Positions 54,034 through 64,000 of a stretch of 64,000 bases of DNA are shown here, piece after piece. The DNA comes from Xanthobacteraceae bacterium (GTDB lineage Bacteria; Pseudomonadota; Alphaproteobacteria; Rhizobiales; Xanthobacteraceae): assembly GCA_019635585.1 (NCBI GenBank), contig JAHBZE010000002.1, positions 1-64,000 of the forward strand, written 5' to 3'. Made by a program: the position numbers and the translations under genes. Within the stretch, counting starts at the first letter, position 1. Every line of letters starts with the position of its first letter. The notes below the pieces were generated by a model. It was not told the origin of the DNA, did not search any database, and saw only the letters and a program-made list of their open reading frames with translations.

Positions 54034-54234
54034 TACTGCGTGTCTCTCAGTCGGCGATAGATGTCACGTGCCGTGCGCCGATGAGTCATCCTGCGCTTCA
54101 ACTGTGACGATAGATAGGGCGGTACCGAACTTAGCGGCCTGCTTTCCAGATTTGTTTTAACGAGAACGAAAGGCGAATCAGGGGGAATTAGGACACCGAG
54201 GGTTAAGTTAGGACACGACCTCTTAATCCTTGCG
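54034..54234. other. Gene-free stretch upstream of lexA
   Basis: From the hairpin at 54033 to the SOS box at 54235 I see no credible gene. A 69-codon minus-strand frame here has no domain, poor composition and no ribosome site. A pair of direct repeats lies near its right end. The stretch may hold the promoter of the zinc-ribbon gene. Confidence 0.5.
54188..54216. repeat. Direct repeat TTAGGACAC x2
   Basis: TTAGGACAC occurs at 54188-54196 and 54208-54216, a spacing of exactly 20 bases (about two helical turns), about 20 bases upstream of the lexA SOS box. It could be a regulator binding pair or a remnant of a repeat element. Nothing else supports a function. Confidence 0.4.
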
Positions 54235-54249
54235 GAACACAACTAGAAC
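54235..54249. promoter_or_regulatory. SOS (LexA) box of lexA
   Basis: GAAC at 54235-54238 and GAAC at 54246-54249 are separated by exactly seven bases, matching the alphaproteobacterial LexA operator GTTC-N7-GTTC read on the other strand. It lies 77 bases before the lexA start, as expected for autoregulation. A further GTTC at 54261 lies close by. Confidence 0.8.
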
Positions 54250-54325
54250 AGATACAGATTGTTCCTGATTTGTACCGACTCGTAAGACCGCCTGAAAAGG
54301 CCCGAAAAGCAGGGATTTTCCGACG

Positions 54326-55042
54326 ATGCTGACCCGAAAACAGTATGAGCTGCTCCGATTCATCCATGAGCGCCTGAAGGAAAGCGGGGTGCCGCCCTCC
54401 TTCGACGAGATGAAGGACGCGCTCGACCTGCGCTCCAAATCCGGCATCCACCGGCTCATTACCGCGCTCGAGGAGCGCGGCTTCATCCGCCGCCTGCCCA
54501 ACCGCGCCCGCGCGCTTGAGGTCATCCGCCTGCCGGAAACGGTCGCACCCGCCATGGGCAGCCCGCGCGGCAAAACCGGCTTCTCCCCGAACGTCATCGA
54601 AGGCTCGCTGGGCAAGGTCGCGAAGGTGCCCTCCGACAAGGAAGACGGCGGCGGCACGCGGCCGATCGCAATTCCCGTCATGGGCCGGATCGCCGCCGGT
54701 ACGCCGATCGAGGCAATCCAGAACCGCAGCCACACCGTTCACGTGCCGCCGGAAATGCTCTCCACCGGCGAGCATTACGCGCTCGAAGTGAAGGGCGACT
54801 CCATGATCGAGGCCGGCATTCTCGAAGGCGATCTCGCCCTCATCAAGAAAGCCGACGTCGCCGATACCGGGGACATCGTGGTCGCGCTGGTCGACTCCGA
54901 GGAAGCAACCCTCAAGCGGCTTCGCAAGAAGGGCGCGTCGATTGCGTTGGAAGCCGCGAACCCGGCTTACGAGACCCGCATCTTCGGTCCCGACCGCGTG
55001 CAAATCCAGGGCAAGCTGGTCGGCCTTTATCGGCGTTACTGA
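54326..55042 (+). CDS. lexA: SOS repressor LexA
   Basis: Represses the DNA-damage regulon and cuts itself when RecA filaments form. The 238-residue protein has a winged-helix N-terminal domain ([43 protein letters not shown]), a longer Gly/Ser-rich linker (~75-110), the cleavage site Ala124-Gly125 in [11 protein letters not shown], catalytic Ser159 in GDSM and Lys197 in EEATLKRL. The recognition-helix region KSKSG-type is typical of alphaproteobacteria. A LexA box lies upstream. The 3' end overlaps comEC by seven bases, converging. Confidence 0.97.
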   Translation: MLTRKQYELLRFIHERLKESGVPPSFDEMKDALDLRSKSGIHRLITALEERGFIRRLPNRARALEVIRLPETVAPAMGSPRGKTGFSPNVIEGSLGKVAKVPSDKEDGGGTRPIAIPVMGRIAAGTPIEAIQNRSHTVHVPPEMLSTGEHYALEVKGDSMIEAGILEGDLALIKKADVADTGDIVVALVDSEEATLKRLRKKGASIALEAANPAYETRIFGPDRVQIQGKLVGLYRRY

Positions 55043-57348
55043 TCGTCGGGTTCTTCGTCCGGTGCTTCGGGCGCCGGAACCTCTCCTGAAATTTCGGCAG
55101 GCGGTGCAAGCGGCACCGCCTGTTTCGTTTGCGGCGGGTTGAGCCGCGCGAATGCATTGCCGTCCGCGGATTTCGCACGGCCGAACCAGGGCCGGTCGGC
55201 GCTCGGGGCGCGGGACGGAAATGCCTTCCAGCCGTCAGGCGTTCTTTGCAGCGCGAGCGCGCCGGTACTCGCAAGCACATCGCGGTCGATGACGGCTGAC
55301 GCGCAGGCCGCGGGCACCGGCCGTTGCGCGATCACGAGTGCGGCGCGGCCGCAATCTTCAAGCAGTGCCTCCGCGTTTTTCGGAATTGCAATCAGTGTCC
55401 CGTCGCGCAGGCGCCCGGTGCATCCCTTGGCATCGCAGGCGAAACCCTCCGCAAGCGCCTTGCGGTCGGCAGGCGGCAGCCCGGCAGCCGCGAGCCAGTT
55501 CTCGGTGGTGAAGCGGTCGCTCTTCTTCGTAAGGATCGCGAGCTTGCCGTTCGCCATCCGCAGCGCGACTACATCGCCTTCGGCGTCGATCAGCACGTCG
55601 TGACGCGGGCCGTTCCACATCAGGAGCATGGCGGCAGCGATAAACGGAATCCCGATCAGTCTTAACCTCGTCGCGGGCAGCGTGAGCATCAGAAGTGCTG
55701 CCGTACCGAGCAGCACGGCTGTCACGTCGAACGCCGCGATGCGGCCTTCCGCGCCGCGAATGCCGCTCACGAACTTCGCGATCTGCATCATGCCTTCGAT
55801 GCCGTAGCCCATCGCGGTCCAGCCGATGAAATCGAAGCCGAACGGCAGGAGCAGCACACCGACGAGCGCGCCGGGCATGATGACAAGTCCAATCAGCGGC
55901 ATCGAAAGCACGTTCGCGAGCACGCCGTAAGGCGCGAGCCGGTGAAAATGGAACGCGGCATAGATCGCGGTCGCAAGCCCGGCAATGAATGAAGTCACGG
56001 CGCCGAGCAGCACCCACCGCCCCGCCCGCGCGGTCCACGCACCGAGCGCCGATGCGCCTTCCGGCGGCGGCGCGGAAACGAACGGCACCGCGCGCTCATA
56101 GAAGCCGATCAGCGCGAGCGTCGCCGCGAACGACATCTGAAATCCCGGATTGAGAATGGCTTCAGGAGAAATCAGCAGCGTCACAACGACTGCGCCGGAT
56201 AAAGTTCGCAAGGTCAACGCAGGCCGGTCGATCAGCACGCCCAGAAGCACGATCGCGATCATGATGTAGGAGCGCTGGGTCGCAACCTCGCCGCCCGACA
56301 AGACGAGATAAAAGGTGACGCCTGCGAGCGCGAGCAGAGCCGCGTATTTCTTGATCGGCCTTCGCAGCGCGAACCCCGGAATGAGCGCGAGCCCGCCGCG
56401 AATGACGGCAAACAATACGCCCGCGACCAGTGCCATGTGCAGTCCGGAAATCGAGATCACGTGATAGAGGCCCGAGATGCGCATGGCCTCGTTCGCCTCG
56501 TTCGAGATGTGATCGCGGATACCGGTGACGAGCGCCGCTGCGATCGCGCCCGCGTCACCCGGCAAAGTCAGGCGGATGCGCTCCGCGAGCGAGCGGCGCA
56601 GCGCCTCGACCGCTGCGTTGAAGCGGATGCCAAGCGGCATTTCAGCGGTCGCAGACACCAACTTGCTCTTGCCGAGCGCAAATCCCGTTGCACCGAGCCC
56701 CGCGTAATAGGCACCGATCGCGAAATCGTAGCCGCCGGGCCGTATCGGCCCGACCAGCGGCCGCAGCCGCGCCCGAAGCTCGACATGCTCGCCGACCGCG
56801 GGCGCGAGCCCTTTGCGGAAAGCGACCCGCACCCGTTCGGGGATCTGCTGCTTCGACTTCGGGTCGGTCTTGGTGACGCGAAGCACGATGCGGTCGGACC
56901 GCGTGCTGGAATCCCGGTTCTCGACAAAGCCGGATAACGTCACCGTGGCGGTCGGCGCGTTCAGCACCGGATGCGCGACCATCGCGCCCCGGACTGCGCC
57001 GGTCGCGAAGCCGGCCGCGATCGCCGCGATCATTGTCACAAATGCCCAAGCCGCTGGCCGCGCGCGCAAGGCAAAGCTCAGGCATGCGCTCGCCGCCAGA
57101 AACAGCAGCGCCGCGAGCCATGAAGGCTCGCGAGGTGCCACGAAATAGAGGAGCACACCGCCGCAGAAACCGGCGGCGAGCCATGGCGCGAGCCTCGCCT
57201 GCTCGGATTCCTCCGCGAGGGCTGCGCGGAGCCGTTTGGAGAGCGCATCCAGAATTGCCGGCAACAAGAAGCCGTCTGCGGCGCCGGTCCCTGCCAGCAC
57301 CGTCGCCTTGCGGGCGGCGCGCGGCCGCTTTCGCTGCGGCTCGTTCAT
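55036..57348 (-). CDS. comEC: ComEC/Rec2 family DNA-uptake channel protein
   Basis: Inner-membrane channel for single-stranded DNA uptake in competent bacteria. The 770-residue protein has an N-terminal helical/DUF4131 part (~40-230, two to three helices then an OB-like region [22 protein letters not shown]), and the competence domain (~255-560) with [46 protein letters not shown] and about eight helices. The C-terminal ~170 residues lack the HxHxDH motif of the metallo-beta-lactamase domain found in B. subtilis ComEC. Divergent from gltX with 72 bases between. Confidence 0.9.
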   Translation of the reverse strand: MNEPQRKRPRAARKATVLAGTGAADGFLLPAILDALSKRLRAALAEESEQARLAPWLAAGFCGGVLLYFVAPREPSWLAALLFLAASACLSFALRARPAAWAFVTMIAAIAAGFATGAVRGAMVAHPVLNAPTATVTLSGFVENRDSSTRSDRIVLRVTKTDPKSKQQIPERVRVAFRKGLAPAVGEHVELRARLRPLVGPIRPGGYDFAIGAYYAGLGATGFALGKSKLVSATAEMPLGIRFNAAVEALRRSLAERIRLTLPGDAGAIAAALVTGIRDHISNEANEAMRISGLYHVISISGLHMALVAGVLFAVIRGGLALIPGFALRRPIKKYAALLALAGVTFYLVLSGGEVATQRSYIMIAIVLLGVLIDRPALTLRTLSGAVVVTLLISPEAILNPGFQMSFAATLALIGFYERAVPFVSAPPPEGASALGAWTARAGRWVLLGAVTSFIAGLATAIYAAFHFHRLAPYGVLANVLSMPLIGLVIMPGALVGVLLLPFGFDFIGWTAMGYGIEGMMQIAKFVSGIRGAEGRIAAFDVTAVLLGTAALLMLTLPATRLRLIGIPFIAAAMLLMWNGPRHDVLIDAEGDVVALRMANGKLAILTKKSDRFTTENWLAAAGLPPADRKALAEGFACDAKGCTGRLRDGTLIAIPKNAEALLEDCGRAALVIAQRPVPAACASAVIDRDVLASTGALALQRTPDGWKAFPSRAPSADRPWFGRAKSADGNAFARLNPPQTKQAVPLAPPAEISGEVPAPEAPDEEPDDQ

Positions 57349-57420
57349 CCGTTCCCCGCCCTACTCGCAGCCCAATCGCTATGCTACACGGGCCGCCGCT
57401 TTGATCCATATGCGAGTCCG

Positions 57421-58848
57421 ATGTCCGAACCTGTAATCACCCGCTTCGCGCCGTCGCCTACCGGCTTCCTCCACATCGGTGGCGCGCGAACCGCGCTCTT
57501 TAACTGGCTGTTCGCACGCCACACCGGCGGCAAGATGCTCTTGCGCATCGAGGACACCGACCGCCAGCGCTCCACGCAAGAAGCGATCGACGCGATCATT
57601 GCCGGAATGAAGTGGCTGGGTCTCGATTGGGATGGCGACATCGTCTATCAGTTCGCCCGCGCCGCCCGGCATCGCGAAGCCGCAGAAGCGCTCCTGACCC
57701 TGGGCCGTGCCTATAAGTGCTACGCGACTCCGCAGGAACTCGAGGAGATGCGCGAGAAGGCCCGCGCTGAAGGGCGGCCTCCGCGCTATGACGGCCGCTG
57801 GCGCGACCGCGATCCGTCCGAAGCGCCCGCCGGCGCGAAGCCCGTGATCCGGCTGAAAGCGCCACAGGAAGGCGAGACCACGGTCGAAGATCTGGTGCAG
57901 GGCAAAGTCACCTGGCCGAACAAGGACCTCGACGACCTCGTGCTTCTGCGCTCCGATGGCACGCCGACTTACATGCTCTCGGTCGTCGTCGATGACCACG
58001 ACATGAATGTCACGCACATCATCCGCGGCGACGATCACCTCACCAACGCTGCGCGCCAGACCCAGATCTACGAGGCACTGGGCTGGAAGGTGCCGCGCAT
58101 GGGGCACATTCCGCTGATCCACGGCTCCGACGGTGCGAAGCTCTCCAAGCGCCACGGTGCGCTCGGCGTCGAATCCTATCGCGCCATGGGCTATGTTCCG
58201 GACGCGCTCCGCAACTATCTTGTGCGCCTCGGCTGGAGCCACGGCGACCAGGAGCTGTTCACGACCAGGGAGATGATCGAACTCTTCGACATCACCAAGG
58301 TTGGCCGTGCCGCCGCGCGCTTCGATTTCGCGAAACTCGAAAACATCAACGGCCAGTACCTGCGTGCAATGCCCGACGAGGAGATTGTACGGCAGATCGA
58401 GGCACTACTTCCCGACCTACCCGGCGGCGGCCGCACGGCGGCGCTCCTGAAGTCGCGCCGCGAACAACTCGTCGCCGCCATGCCGGGCTTAAAGGAACGC
58501 GCCAAGACCCTCATCGAACTGATCGAAGGCGCGAGCTTCCTGTTTGCCGAGCGGCCTTTGCCGCTGGACGAGAAGGCGGCGGCGCTGCTCTCTGGCGAAG
58601 GCCGCGAAACGCTCAAGAAAGCGGTGGCCGTGCTCGAAGCCGCCAACCCATGGTCCGCGGACACGACCGAGGCTGCGATCAGGGATCTTGCCGAGAAGCT
58701 CGGCATGAAGCTCGGCGCCGTCGCGCAGCCGCTCCGCGCCGCGCTGACAGGAAAATCGACCTCTCCCGGCATCTTCGATGTGCTGAGCGTACTCGGGAAG
58801 GACGAAAGCCTCGCCCGCCTCCGCGATCAGGCCCAAAAGCCCGCGTAA
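57421..58848 (+). CDS. gltX: Glutamyl-tRNA synthetase
   Basis: Charges tRNA-Glu, and in bacteria lacking GlnRS also tRNA-Gln. The 475-residue class Ic synthetase has the HIGH motif in [25 protein letters not shown] near residue 16, [10 protein letters not shown], and the KMSKS loop as [15 protein letters not shown] near residue 242, followed by the helical anticodon-binding domain. gltX-gltA adjacency is standard in this order. Start ATG 57421. Confidence 0.96.
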   Translation: MSEPVITRFAPSPTGFLHIGGARTALFNWLFARHTGGKMLLRIEDTDRQRSTQEAIDAIIAGMKWLGLDWDGDIVYQFARAARHREAAEALLTLGRAYKCYATPQELEEMREKARAEGRPPRYDGRWRDRDPSEAPAGAKPVIRLKAPQEGETTVEDLVQGKVTWPNKDLDDLVLLRSDGTPTYMLSVVVDDHDMNVTHIIRGDDHLTNAARQTQIYEALGWKVPRMGHIPLIHGSDGAKLSKRHGALGVESYRAMGYVPDALRNYLVRLGWSHGDQELFTTREMIELFDITKVGRAAARFDFAKLENINGQYLRAMPDEEIVRQIEALLPDLPGGGRTAALLKSRREQLVAAMPGLKERAKTLIELIEGASFLFAERPLPLDEKAAALLSGEGRETLKKAVAVLEAANPWSADTTEAAIRDLAEKLGMKLGAVAQPLRAALTGKSTSPGIFDVLSVLGKDESLARLRDQAQKPA

Positions 58849-59017
58849 ACGCGCCGGAACCTTGTTGAACCCTGCCTTTGGTCCGCTTGTCGCGGCGCAG
58901 CGAAGGGTTTAGTTTTGGCCGATCTGCCGGGCCCTCGCGCGCCGGCGCCCACATTTCCGGCATGGCTTCCGGCCCAAGGGCGGGAGAGCCGGTCCGCAAT
59001 AAAAACAGGAGATCCGG

Positions 59018-60322
<1,305 letters not shown>

Positions 60323-60346
60323 GAAGCCGAAATTCCATAAAATGCG

Positions 60347-60375
60347 AAAGGCGGCCTGCTCAGGCCGCCTTTTTC
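60347..60375 (+). terminator. Terminator of gltA, overlapping the fabH stop
   Basis: An 11-bp stem, AAAGGCGGCCT (60347-60357) and AGGCCGCCTTT (60362-60372), has a 4-base loop and is followed by TTTTTC. It begins 25 bases after the gltA stop. The fabH stop codon on the other strand falls inside the loop side of the hairpin, so it may act on both strands, the minus-strand version ending in TTTCGCATTTT. Confidence 0.88.
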
Positions 60376-61373
60376 GTTGCGCCGTCATAGGCCCACTTCA
60401 CGTAGGCCCCGGCCCAGGTGAAGCCTCCGCCGAAGGCTGCGAGCACGAGGCGATCCCCTTCCTTCAGCTTGCTCTCGTAGTCCCAGAGCGAAAGCGGAAT
60501 CGTTGCCGCGGTCGTGTTGCCGTACTTGTGGATGGTCATCATCACGCGTTCCATCGGAAGCTGCATGCGCTCCGCGGTCGCTTCGATGATGCGCCGGTTC
60601 GCTTGATGCGGGACCAGCCAGTCGATGTCCGCAGCCGTGAGCGAATTGCGGTCCATCAGCGTGCGGACGACTTCCGCCATGTTGTGGACCGCGAATTTAT
60701 AGACCTGCGCGCCTTCCTGATGAACGTAATGCAGGCGCTTCTCGACCGTCTCTTTGGTTGGCGGCATGCGGCTGCCGCCTGCCTTCTGGTGCAGATGCAC
60801 CCAGCCGGCGCCGTCCGAGCCGAGTTCGGTGTCGATGATGCCGGTGCCGTTTTCCGAGCGTTGCATAAGCACCGCGCCCGCGCCATCGCCGAACAGCACG
60901 CAGGTCGCGCGGTCCCTGTAGTCGATAATCGACGACATCTTGTCCGCGCCGACCACGATCGCCTTCTTCGCCGTGCCGTTTTCGATGAACTGTTTCGCGA
61001 TCGTCAAAGCATAGATAAAGCCCGAACAAGCCGCCTGGATGTCGAAGCTCGCAATGTTGCGGATGCCGACCATGTCGCAGACGAGATTGGCAGTCGACGG
61101 AAACACCATGTCAGGCGTCGTGGTCGCGCAGATCAGGAGATCGACATCTTTCGCGTTTGTATTGGTCTTTTCGAGCAGCCCGAACACAGCCTTCGCCGCC
61201 ATGTGCGACGTGCCGAGGCCCGCACCTTTCAGGATGTGCCGTTCTTTGATGCCGGTGCGCTCGGTGATCCACTCGTCCGTGGTATCCACCATCTTTGCGA
61301 GTTCGGCGTTCGTCAGCACGTCCGGCGGAACATAACCGCAGACGCCGGCGATCGCTGCGCGGCCGGTCTTCAT
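60360..61373 (-). CDS. fabH: 3-oxoacyl-ACP synthase III (FabH-like), Bacteroidota-type sequence
   Basis: Initiates fatty-acid synthesis by condensing acyl-CoA with malonyl-ACP. With ATG 61373 the protein is 337 residues and has the Cys-His-Asn triad: Cys116 in AACSGF, His256 in VPHQANRR and Asn286 in YGNTT. A TTG at 61391 is an alternative start six codons upstream. The segments VDTTDEWITERTGIKERHIL, VGADKMSSIIDYRDRATC, KAGGSRMPP, YVHQEGAQVYKFAV and IPLSLWDYE resemble Bacteroidota FabH more than the usual alphaproteobacterial form, suggesting transfer. It sits between gltA and lpxB rather than next to plsX, the usual fabH neighbour. Confidence 0.9.
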   Translation of the reverse strand: MKTGRAAIAGVCGYVPPDVLTNAELAKMVDTTDEWITERTGIKERHILKGAGLGTSHMAAKAVFGLLEKTNTNAKDVDLLICATTTPDMVFPSTANLVCDMVGIRNIASFDIQAACSGFIYALTIAKQFIENGTAKKAIVVGADKMSSIIDYRDRATCVLFGDGAGAVLMQRSENGTGIIDTELGSDGAGWVHLHQKAGGSRMPPTKETVEKRLHYVHQEGAQVYKFAVHNMAEVVRTLMDRNSLTAADIDWLVPHQANRRIIEATAERMQLPMERVMMTIHKYGNTTAATIPLSLWDYESKLKEGDRLVLAAFGGGFTWAGAYVKWAYDGATKKAA

Positions 61374-61469
61374 CGGACGAAAGGTCCCCAATCTGCCGGC
61401 CCCGTCAGCCAGCGAAGAAAACTTTCCGGAATCTAGCCGCCGCTAGGTTAACCGGCCATTGCCGAATTG

Positions 61470-62630
61470 CTAGGGCAGCTTTGCGCCCGATTTCGCCAGC
61501 AATTCCAGAACGATGGCGGCGGCACTTTCGCTTGGCGGCTCGGGCGTTGCAAGAATCGCATCGATGCGCTCGAAGGCCTCGAGTTGGCGAGCCCGCGCCT
61601 CACCAGGCTCCAGCAGCGGCACGACCGCCGCGACGATCTTGGCAGCGGTACAATCCTCCTGCAGGAGTTCCGGCACGACGCGCTCGTTGAGGAGAATGTT
61701 CGGTAGAAGCGCCATCTTCACCTTCACCAGGAGCCTGCCGATGACCGCTTCCCACCAGCGCACGCGATAGGCGCCGATATGCGGTACGCGCGCGAGCGCA
61801 AGCTCTAGCGTCGCCGTGCCCGAAGCCGCGATTGCCGCGCGCGCACCGCGCATCGCCGCGAATTTTTCAGCCTCTGTGGTGACGATGCGCGGCTGCACTG
61901 GCCAACTTGCGGCGGCGTCACGTACTTCACGTTCAATATGCGGCAGCGTCGGCAGCACGAGCTCGACCGGACCGTGCCTCTCGGAAAGCGACGCAACCGC
62001 ATTCCTGAAAGTATCCATCAACGACCGCAATTCGGACCGCCGGCTTCCGGGCATTACAATCAGAAGCGGCGGCTTTTCCTCGCGGCGTTTGCGCTCTGCT
62101 TCGCTCGGCCGCATCTGCGGCACTTCTTCCAGCACCGGATGGCCGACATAGGTGCATGGCGGCCCGCCGAGCTTCCGGTGCACTTCCGGCTCGAACGGAA
62201 ACAGTGCAAGGGTATGATCGAAATAGGGCCGCATCGCCTTCGCGCGGCCCGAGCGCCACACCCAGACCTGCGGCGCGACGTATTTGATGATCGGAATATC
62301 TGGCCGCGCGCGGCGCACACGCTGCGCGACGCGCAAGCTCAGACCAAAACTGTCGATCAGGATGATCGCCGCCGGCGGTGTTGCGATGATGGCGTCCGCG
62401 ATCTCGCGAATCCGCGCACGCAACCGCCGCAAACTCTTGAATACATCGGCGAAGCCGAACACCGAAAGCTCGCTCATGGGAAAGAGGCTCGTCAGCCCCT
62501 GTCCCTGCATGGCGTCTCCACCGATTCCGCGAAACGTGACTGTATCGTCTTTGCGCTTCAACGCAGCCATCAGACTCGCGCCAAGCCGGTCGCCGGAGGC
62601 TTCCGCCGCAACGAGAAAAATCTCGTTCAC
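61470..62630 (-). CDS. lpxB: Lipid-A-disaccharide synthase
   Basis: Glycosyltransferase joining two acylated glucosamine units in lipid A. The 386-residue protein has VAAEASGDRLGASLMAAL, RGIGGDAMQGQGL, PIIKYVAPQVWVWRSGRAKAM, YVGHPVLE, MPGSRRSEL and ASGTATLELALARVPHIGAYR, all LpxB signatures. It overlaps lpxI by four bases and is the last gene of the lpxA-lpxI-lpxB run on minus. Confidence 0.95.
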   Translation of the reverse strand: MNEIFLVAAEASGDRLGASLMAALKRKDDTVTFRGIGGDAMQGQGLTSLFPMSELSVFGFADVFKSLRRLRARIREIADAIIATPPAAIILIDSFGLSLRVAQRVRRARPDIPIIKYVAPQVWVWRSGRAKAMRPYFDHTLALFPFEPEVHRKLGGPPCTYVGHPVLEEVPQMRPSEAERKRREEKPPLLIVMPGSRRSELRSLMDTFRNAVASLSERHGPVELVLPTLPHIEREVRDAAASWPVQPRIVTTEAEKFAAMRGARAAIAASGTATLELALARVPHIGAYRVRWWEAVIGRLLVKVKMALLPNILLNERVVPELLQEDCTAAKIVAAVVPLLEPGEARARQLEAFERIDAILATPEPPSESAAAIVLELLAKSGAKLP

Positions 62631-63523
62631 GGCGAAACCCGCGTCGCTGGCGGCAGTGCCACGACGAACAGGCCCTGCTTGTCGGCTTCTTCGACGAATT
62701 GCTGCGCATCGACCACGATCGCGCCTTGCGCCTCGATTGCGATGCCGGAAAGACCGGCCGCCTTTGCCTGCAGGATCGTATCGATCCCGACCGCGGGAAG
62801 ATCGACCCGGCGGTCCTGCGAGGGCTTCGGCACCTTGACCAGAACGCCGTCGCGAGCCGCGAGTTTCAACCGGCCGCTCCTGCGCATCTCAGCCACACGA
62901 ACGAGAAGACCTTCCGTGCCTTCGGCACCTTCGATCGCAATAACGCGCTCGCCCGCGATCACGACCGCCTGTCCGACGTCAAAGCTGTCGATCGCCCGCA
63001 AAAGCGACAGACCCGTCTCGATATCAGTCTGCTCGCGCGGACTCGGCTTCAGGTTGGTTACCAGTCCTTCCGGGATCAGAATATCCGGCGCAACTTCATG
63101 CGCGCCGCGCAGCGTGTAGCCGTGCTCCTCGAAAATCTTTGCGGCACCGGAGAGAAGCCGGTCGTCGCCACCGAGGAAGAGTTTCGTAATCCGCGGCACG
63201 AGCAGCAGCGAGCGCCAGTCGAGTCCGATTTGCGACACGCGCGGCCGCACCACGCTTCCAATAAAGACGATTTCGTTCAGACCGTGCCGCTTGCGCGCGG
63301 CAACGTACTTTGCAAGCGATCCGAGCTTGACCCATTCGTGCGGATAGCGTTCTAGCGCGGCGTCGGCATACCCCCGAAGCAGAAAGAGAAAAACCGGGCG
63401 GCCTTGTTTGTTGACAGCTTCTGCAACCGCCGCCGGAAACGCCCCACCGCCGCAGATGATAGCAACGGGAGACTTATCCGCGTCCGTCCGCGGCGCGCTT
63501 TCATATGCGCCGGCGGAAGACAA
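62627..63523 (-). CDS. lpxI: UDP-2,3-diacylglucosamine pyrophosphatase LpxI
   Basis: Cleaves UDP-2,3-diacylglucosamine to lipid X, the alternative to LpxH in alphaproteobacteria. The 298-residue protein has VAIICGGGAFPAAVAEA, EIVFIGSVVRPR, LGGDDRLLSGAAKIFEEHGY, AIDSFDVGQAVVIAGERVIAIEGAEGT, and the C-terminal VKVPKPSQDRRVDLPAVG and GIAIEAQGAIV. The start is TTG at 63523, two bases after the lpxA stop, with a short polar leader; no better ATG is in frame. Four-base overlap with lpxB. Confidence 0.93.
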   Translation of the reverse strand: MSSAGAYESAPRTDADKSPVAIICGGGAFPAAVAEAVNKQGRPVFLFLLRGYADAALERYPHEWVKLGSLAKYVAARKRHGLNEIVFIGSVVRPRVSQIGLDWRSLLLVPRITKLFLGGDDRLLSGAAKIFEEHGYTLRGAHEVAPDILIPEGLVTNLKPSPREQTDIETGLSLLRAIDSFDVGQAVVIAGERVIAIEGAEGTEGLLVRVAEMRRSGRLKLAARDGVLVKVPKPSQDRRVDLPAVGIDTILQAKAAGLSGIAIEAQGAIVVDAQQFVEEADKQGLFVVALPPATRVSP

Positions 63524-63525
63524 TT

Positions 63526-64000
63526 TCAGTCGCCCTCGTGCTGGTTGCGCGCGGTGGTGATGCGGCGTTTGCCCGCGCCACGGATGAAGGTCACTATTTT
63601 CTGGACCGCTTCCTCGTCCGCGAATTGCTTCGCCACCGACTCCACCCGGTCCGCAAGCGAACCTTCGCCGAGAAAGACTTCGCGATAGGCCGCGCGCAGC
63701 TTATGAATCGTATCGCGGCTGTACCCGCGCCGCTTCAACCCGATCAGATTTAGACCGCCGAGCTGGCCGGTGCCGTCGGTCATGCCGAATGGAATGACGT
63801 CATGGCGCACAGCACAGACGCCGCCAAGCATCGCTTGTTCGCCGACCCGCGTGTTCTGATGAACCGCCGCGAAGCCGCCGAGAAACGTGAAATCGCCGAT
63901 TTCCGCATGCCCGCCGAGCGTGGCGCAATTCGCAAAAATCACGTTGTTGCCGACAATGCAGTCGTGTCCGACATGCGCGCCCGTCATCAGCATACAGTTA
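63526..64000 (-). CDS. lpxA: UDP-N-acetylglucosamine acyltransferase, C-terminal part (cut by window end)
   Basis: First enzyme of lipid A synthesis. The frame is open to the window edge; the ATG at 63993 is internal because the catalytic His region (GAHVGHDCIVGNN) follows at once and the full protein should be ~260 residues. Visible are the last left-handed beta-helix coils (IFANCATLGGHAEIGDFTFLGG), the GLNLIGLKRRGYSRDTI segment, and the helical C-terminal domain. It heads the lpxA-lpxI-lpxB set; lpxD and fabZ probably lie just beyond the window. Confidence 0.93.
   Translation of the reverse strand, partial: NCMLMTGAHVGHDCIVGNNVIFANCATLGGHAEIGDFTFLGGFAAVHQNTRVGEQAMLGGVCAVRHDVIPFGMTDGTGQLGGLNLIGLKRRGYSRDTIHKLRAAYREVFLGEGSLADRVESVAKQFADEEAVQKIVTFIRGAGKRRITTARNQHEGD

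Noticed and set aside
54033-54242. 69-codon minus-strand frame between the zinc-ribbon gene and lexA
   Set aside because: No domain, no ribosome site, and it runs through the direct repeats; the start lies in the SOS box.

Overview
The window is a high-GC chromosomal segment of an alphaproteobacterium, almost certainly of the order Hyphomicrobiales (Rhizobiales). The evidence is gene order and gene type: dusB-ntrB-ntrC-ntrY-ntrX-dat-hfq-hflX, a fused ispDF, an E1-beta subunit carrying its own lipoyl domain, separate trpE/trpG followed by trpD-trpC-moaC-moeA-lexA-comEC, and a GAAC-N7-GAAC SOS box. A Xanthobacteraceae/Nitrobacteraceae-like genus is my guess from this order; it is not proven here.

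Layout. (1) 1-1.4 kb: the 3' part of a large serine recombinase runs into a tRNA-Ser(UGA) gene, so this looks like the end of an integrated element. (2) 1.5-8.5 kb: rlpA, a D-Ala-D-Ala carboxypeptidase-like gene with a degraded active site, tmk, holB, metG, tatD and a metallo-beta-lactamase-fold hydrolase, all on + and partly overlapping. (3) 8.5-12.1 kb: a Cache-HAMP-GGDEF protein (-), mazG (+) and an unknown polytopic membrane protein (+). (4) 12.1-22.2 kb, minus strand: the operon-like block dusB-ntrB-ntrC-ntrY-ntrX-dat-hfq-hflX. (5) 22.3-37.1 kb: ispDF and pncC (+), then the lipoate/pyruvate dehydrogenase block on minus (ratA/coq10-like, lipA, lpdA, pdhC, pdhB, pdhA, ftsB, eno), split by a TAXI-type TRAP transporter on +. 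(6) 37.1-44.5 kb: queF and a DUF1835 gene (+), then MFS, kdsA, VOC, pyrG, secG, tpiA (-). (7) 44.6-53.7 kb: ppiD, trpE, trpG, trpD, trpC, moaC and moeA (+), interrupted by a methyltransferase (-). (8) 53.7-64 kb: a small zinc-ribbon gene behind a ribosome-site-masking hairpin, lexA with its SOS box, comEC, gltX, gltA, fabH, and the lipid A genes lpxB, lpxI and lpxA (the last cut by the window end).

Most genes are housekeeping: cell envelope (rlpA, kdsA, lpx genes, ftsB), nitrogen two-component control (ntrBC, ntrYX), pyruvate-to-TCA carbon flow (eno, pdhABC, lpdA, lipA, gltA), tryptophan and molybdopterin synthesis, and SOS control. I saw no CRISPR array, no recognisable defence island and no complete insertion sequence.

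I did not find a clear-cut new multi-gene system. The points most worth checking are: the carboxypeptidase with SLTK kept but the SxN serine and KTG lysine lost; a FabH that reads like the Bacteroidota form placed between gltA and lpxB; a 59-residue zinc-ribbon gene whose Shine-Dalgarno lies inside a 12-bp hairpin touching the start codon; an unknown two-helix membrane protein between pdhA and pdhB; and the recombinase/tRNA junction. All calls are from reading the sequence; no database search was run.
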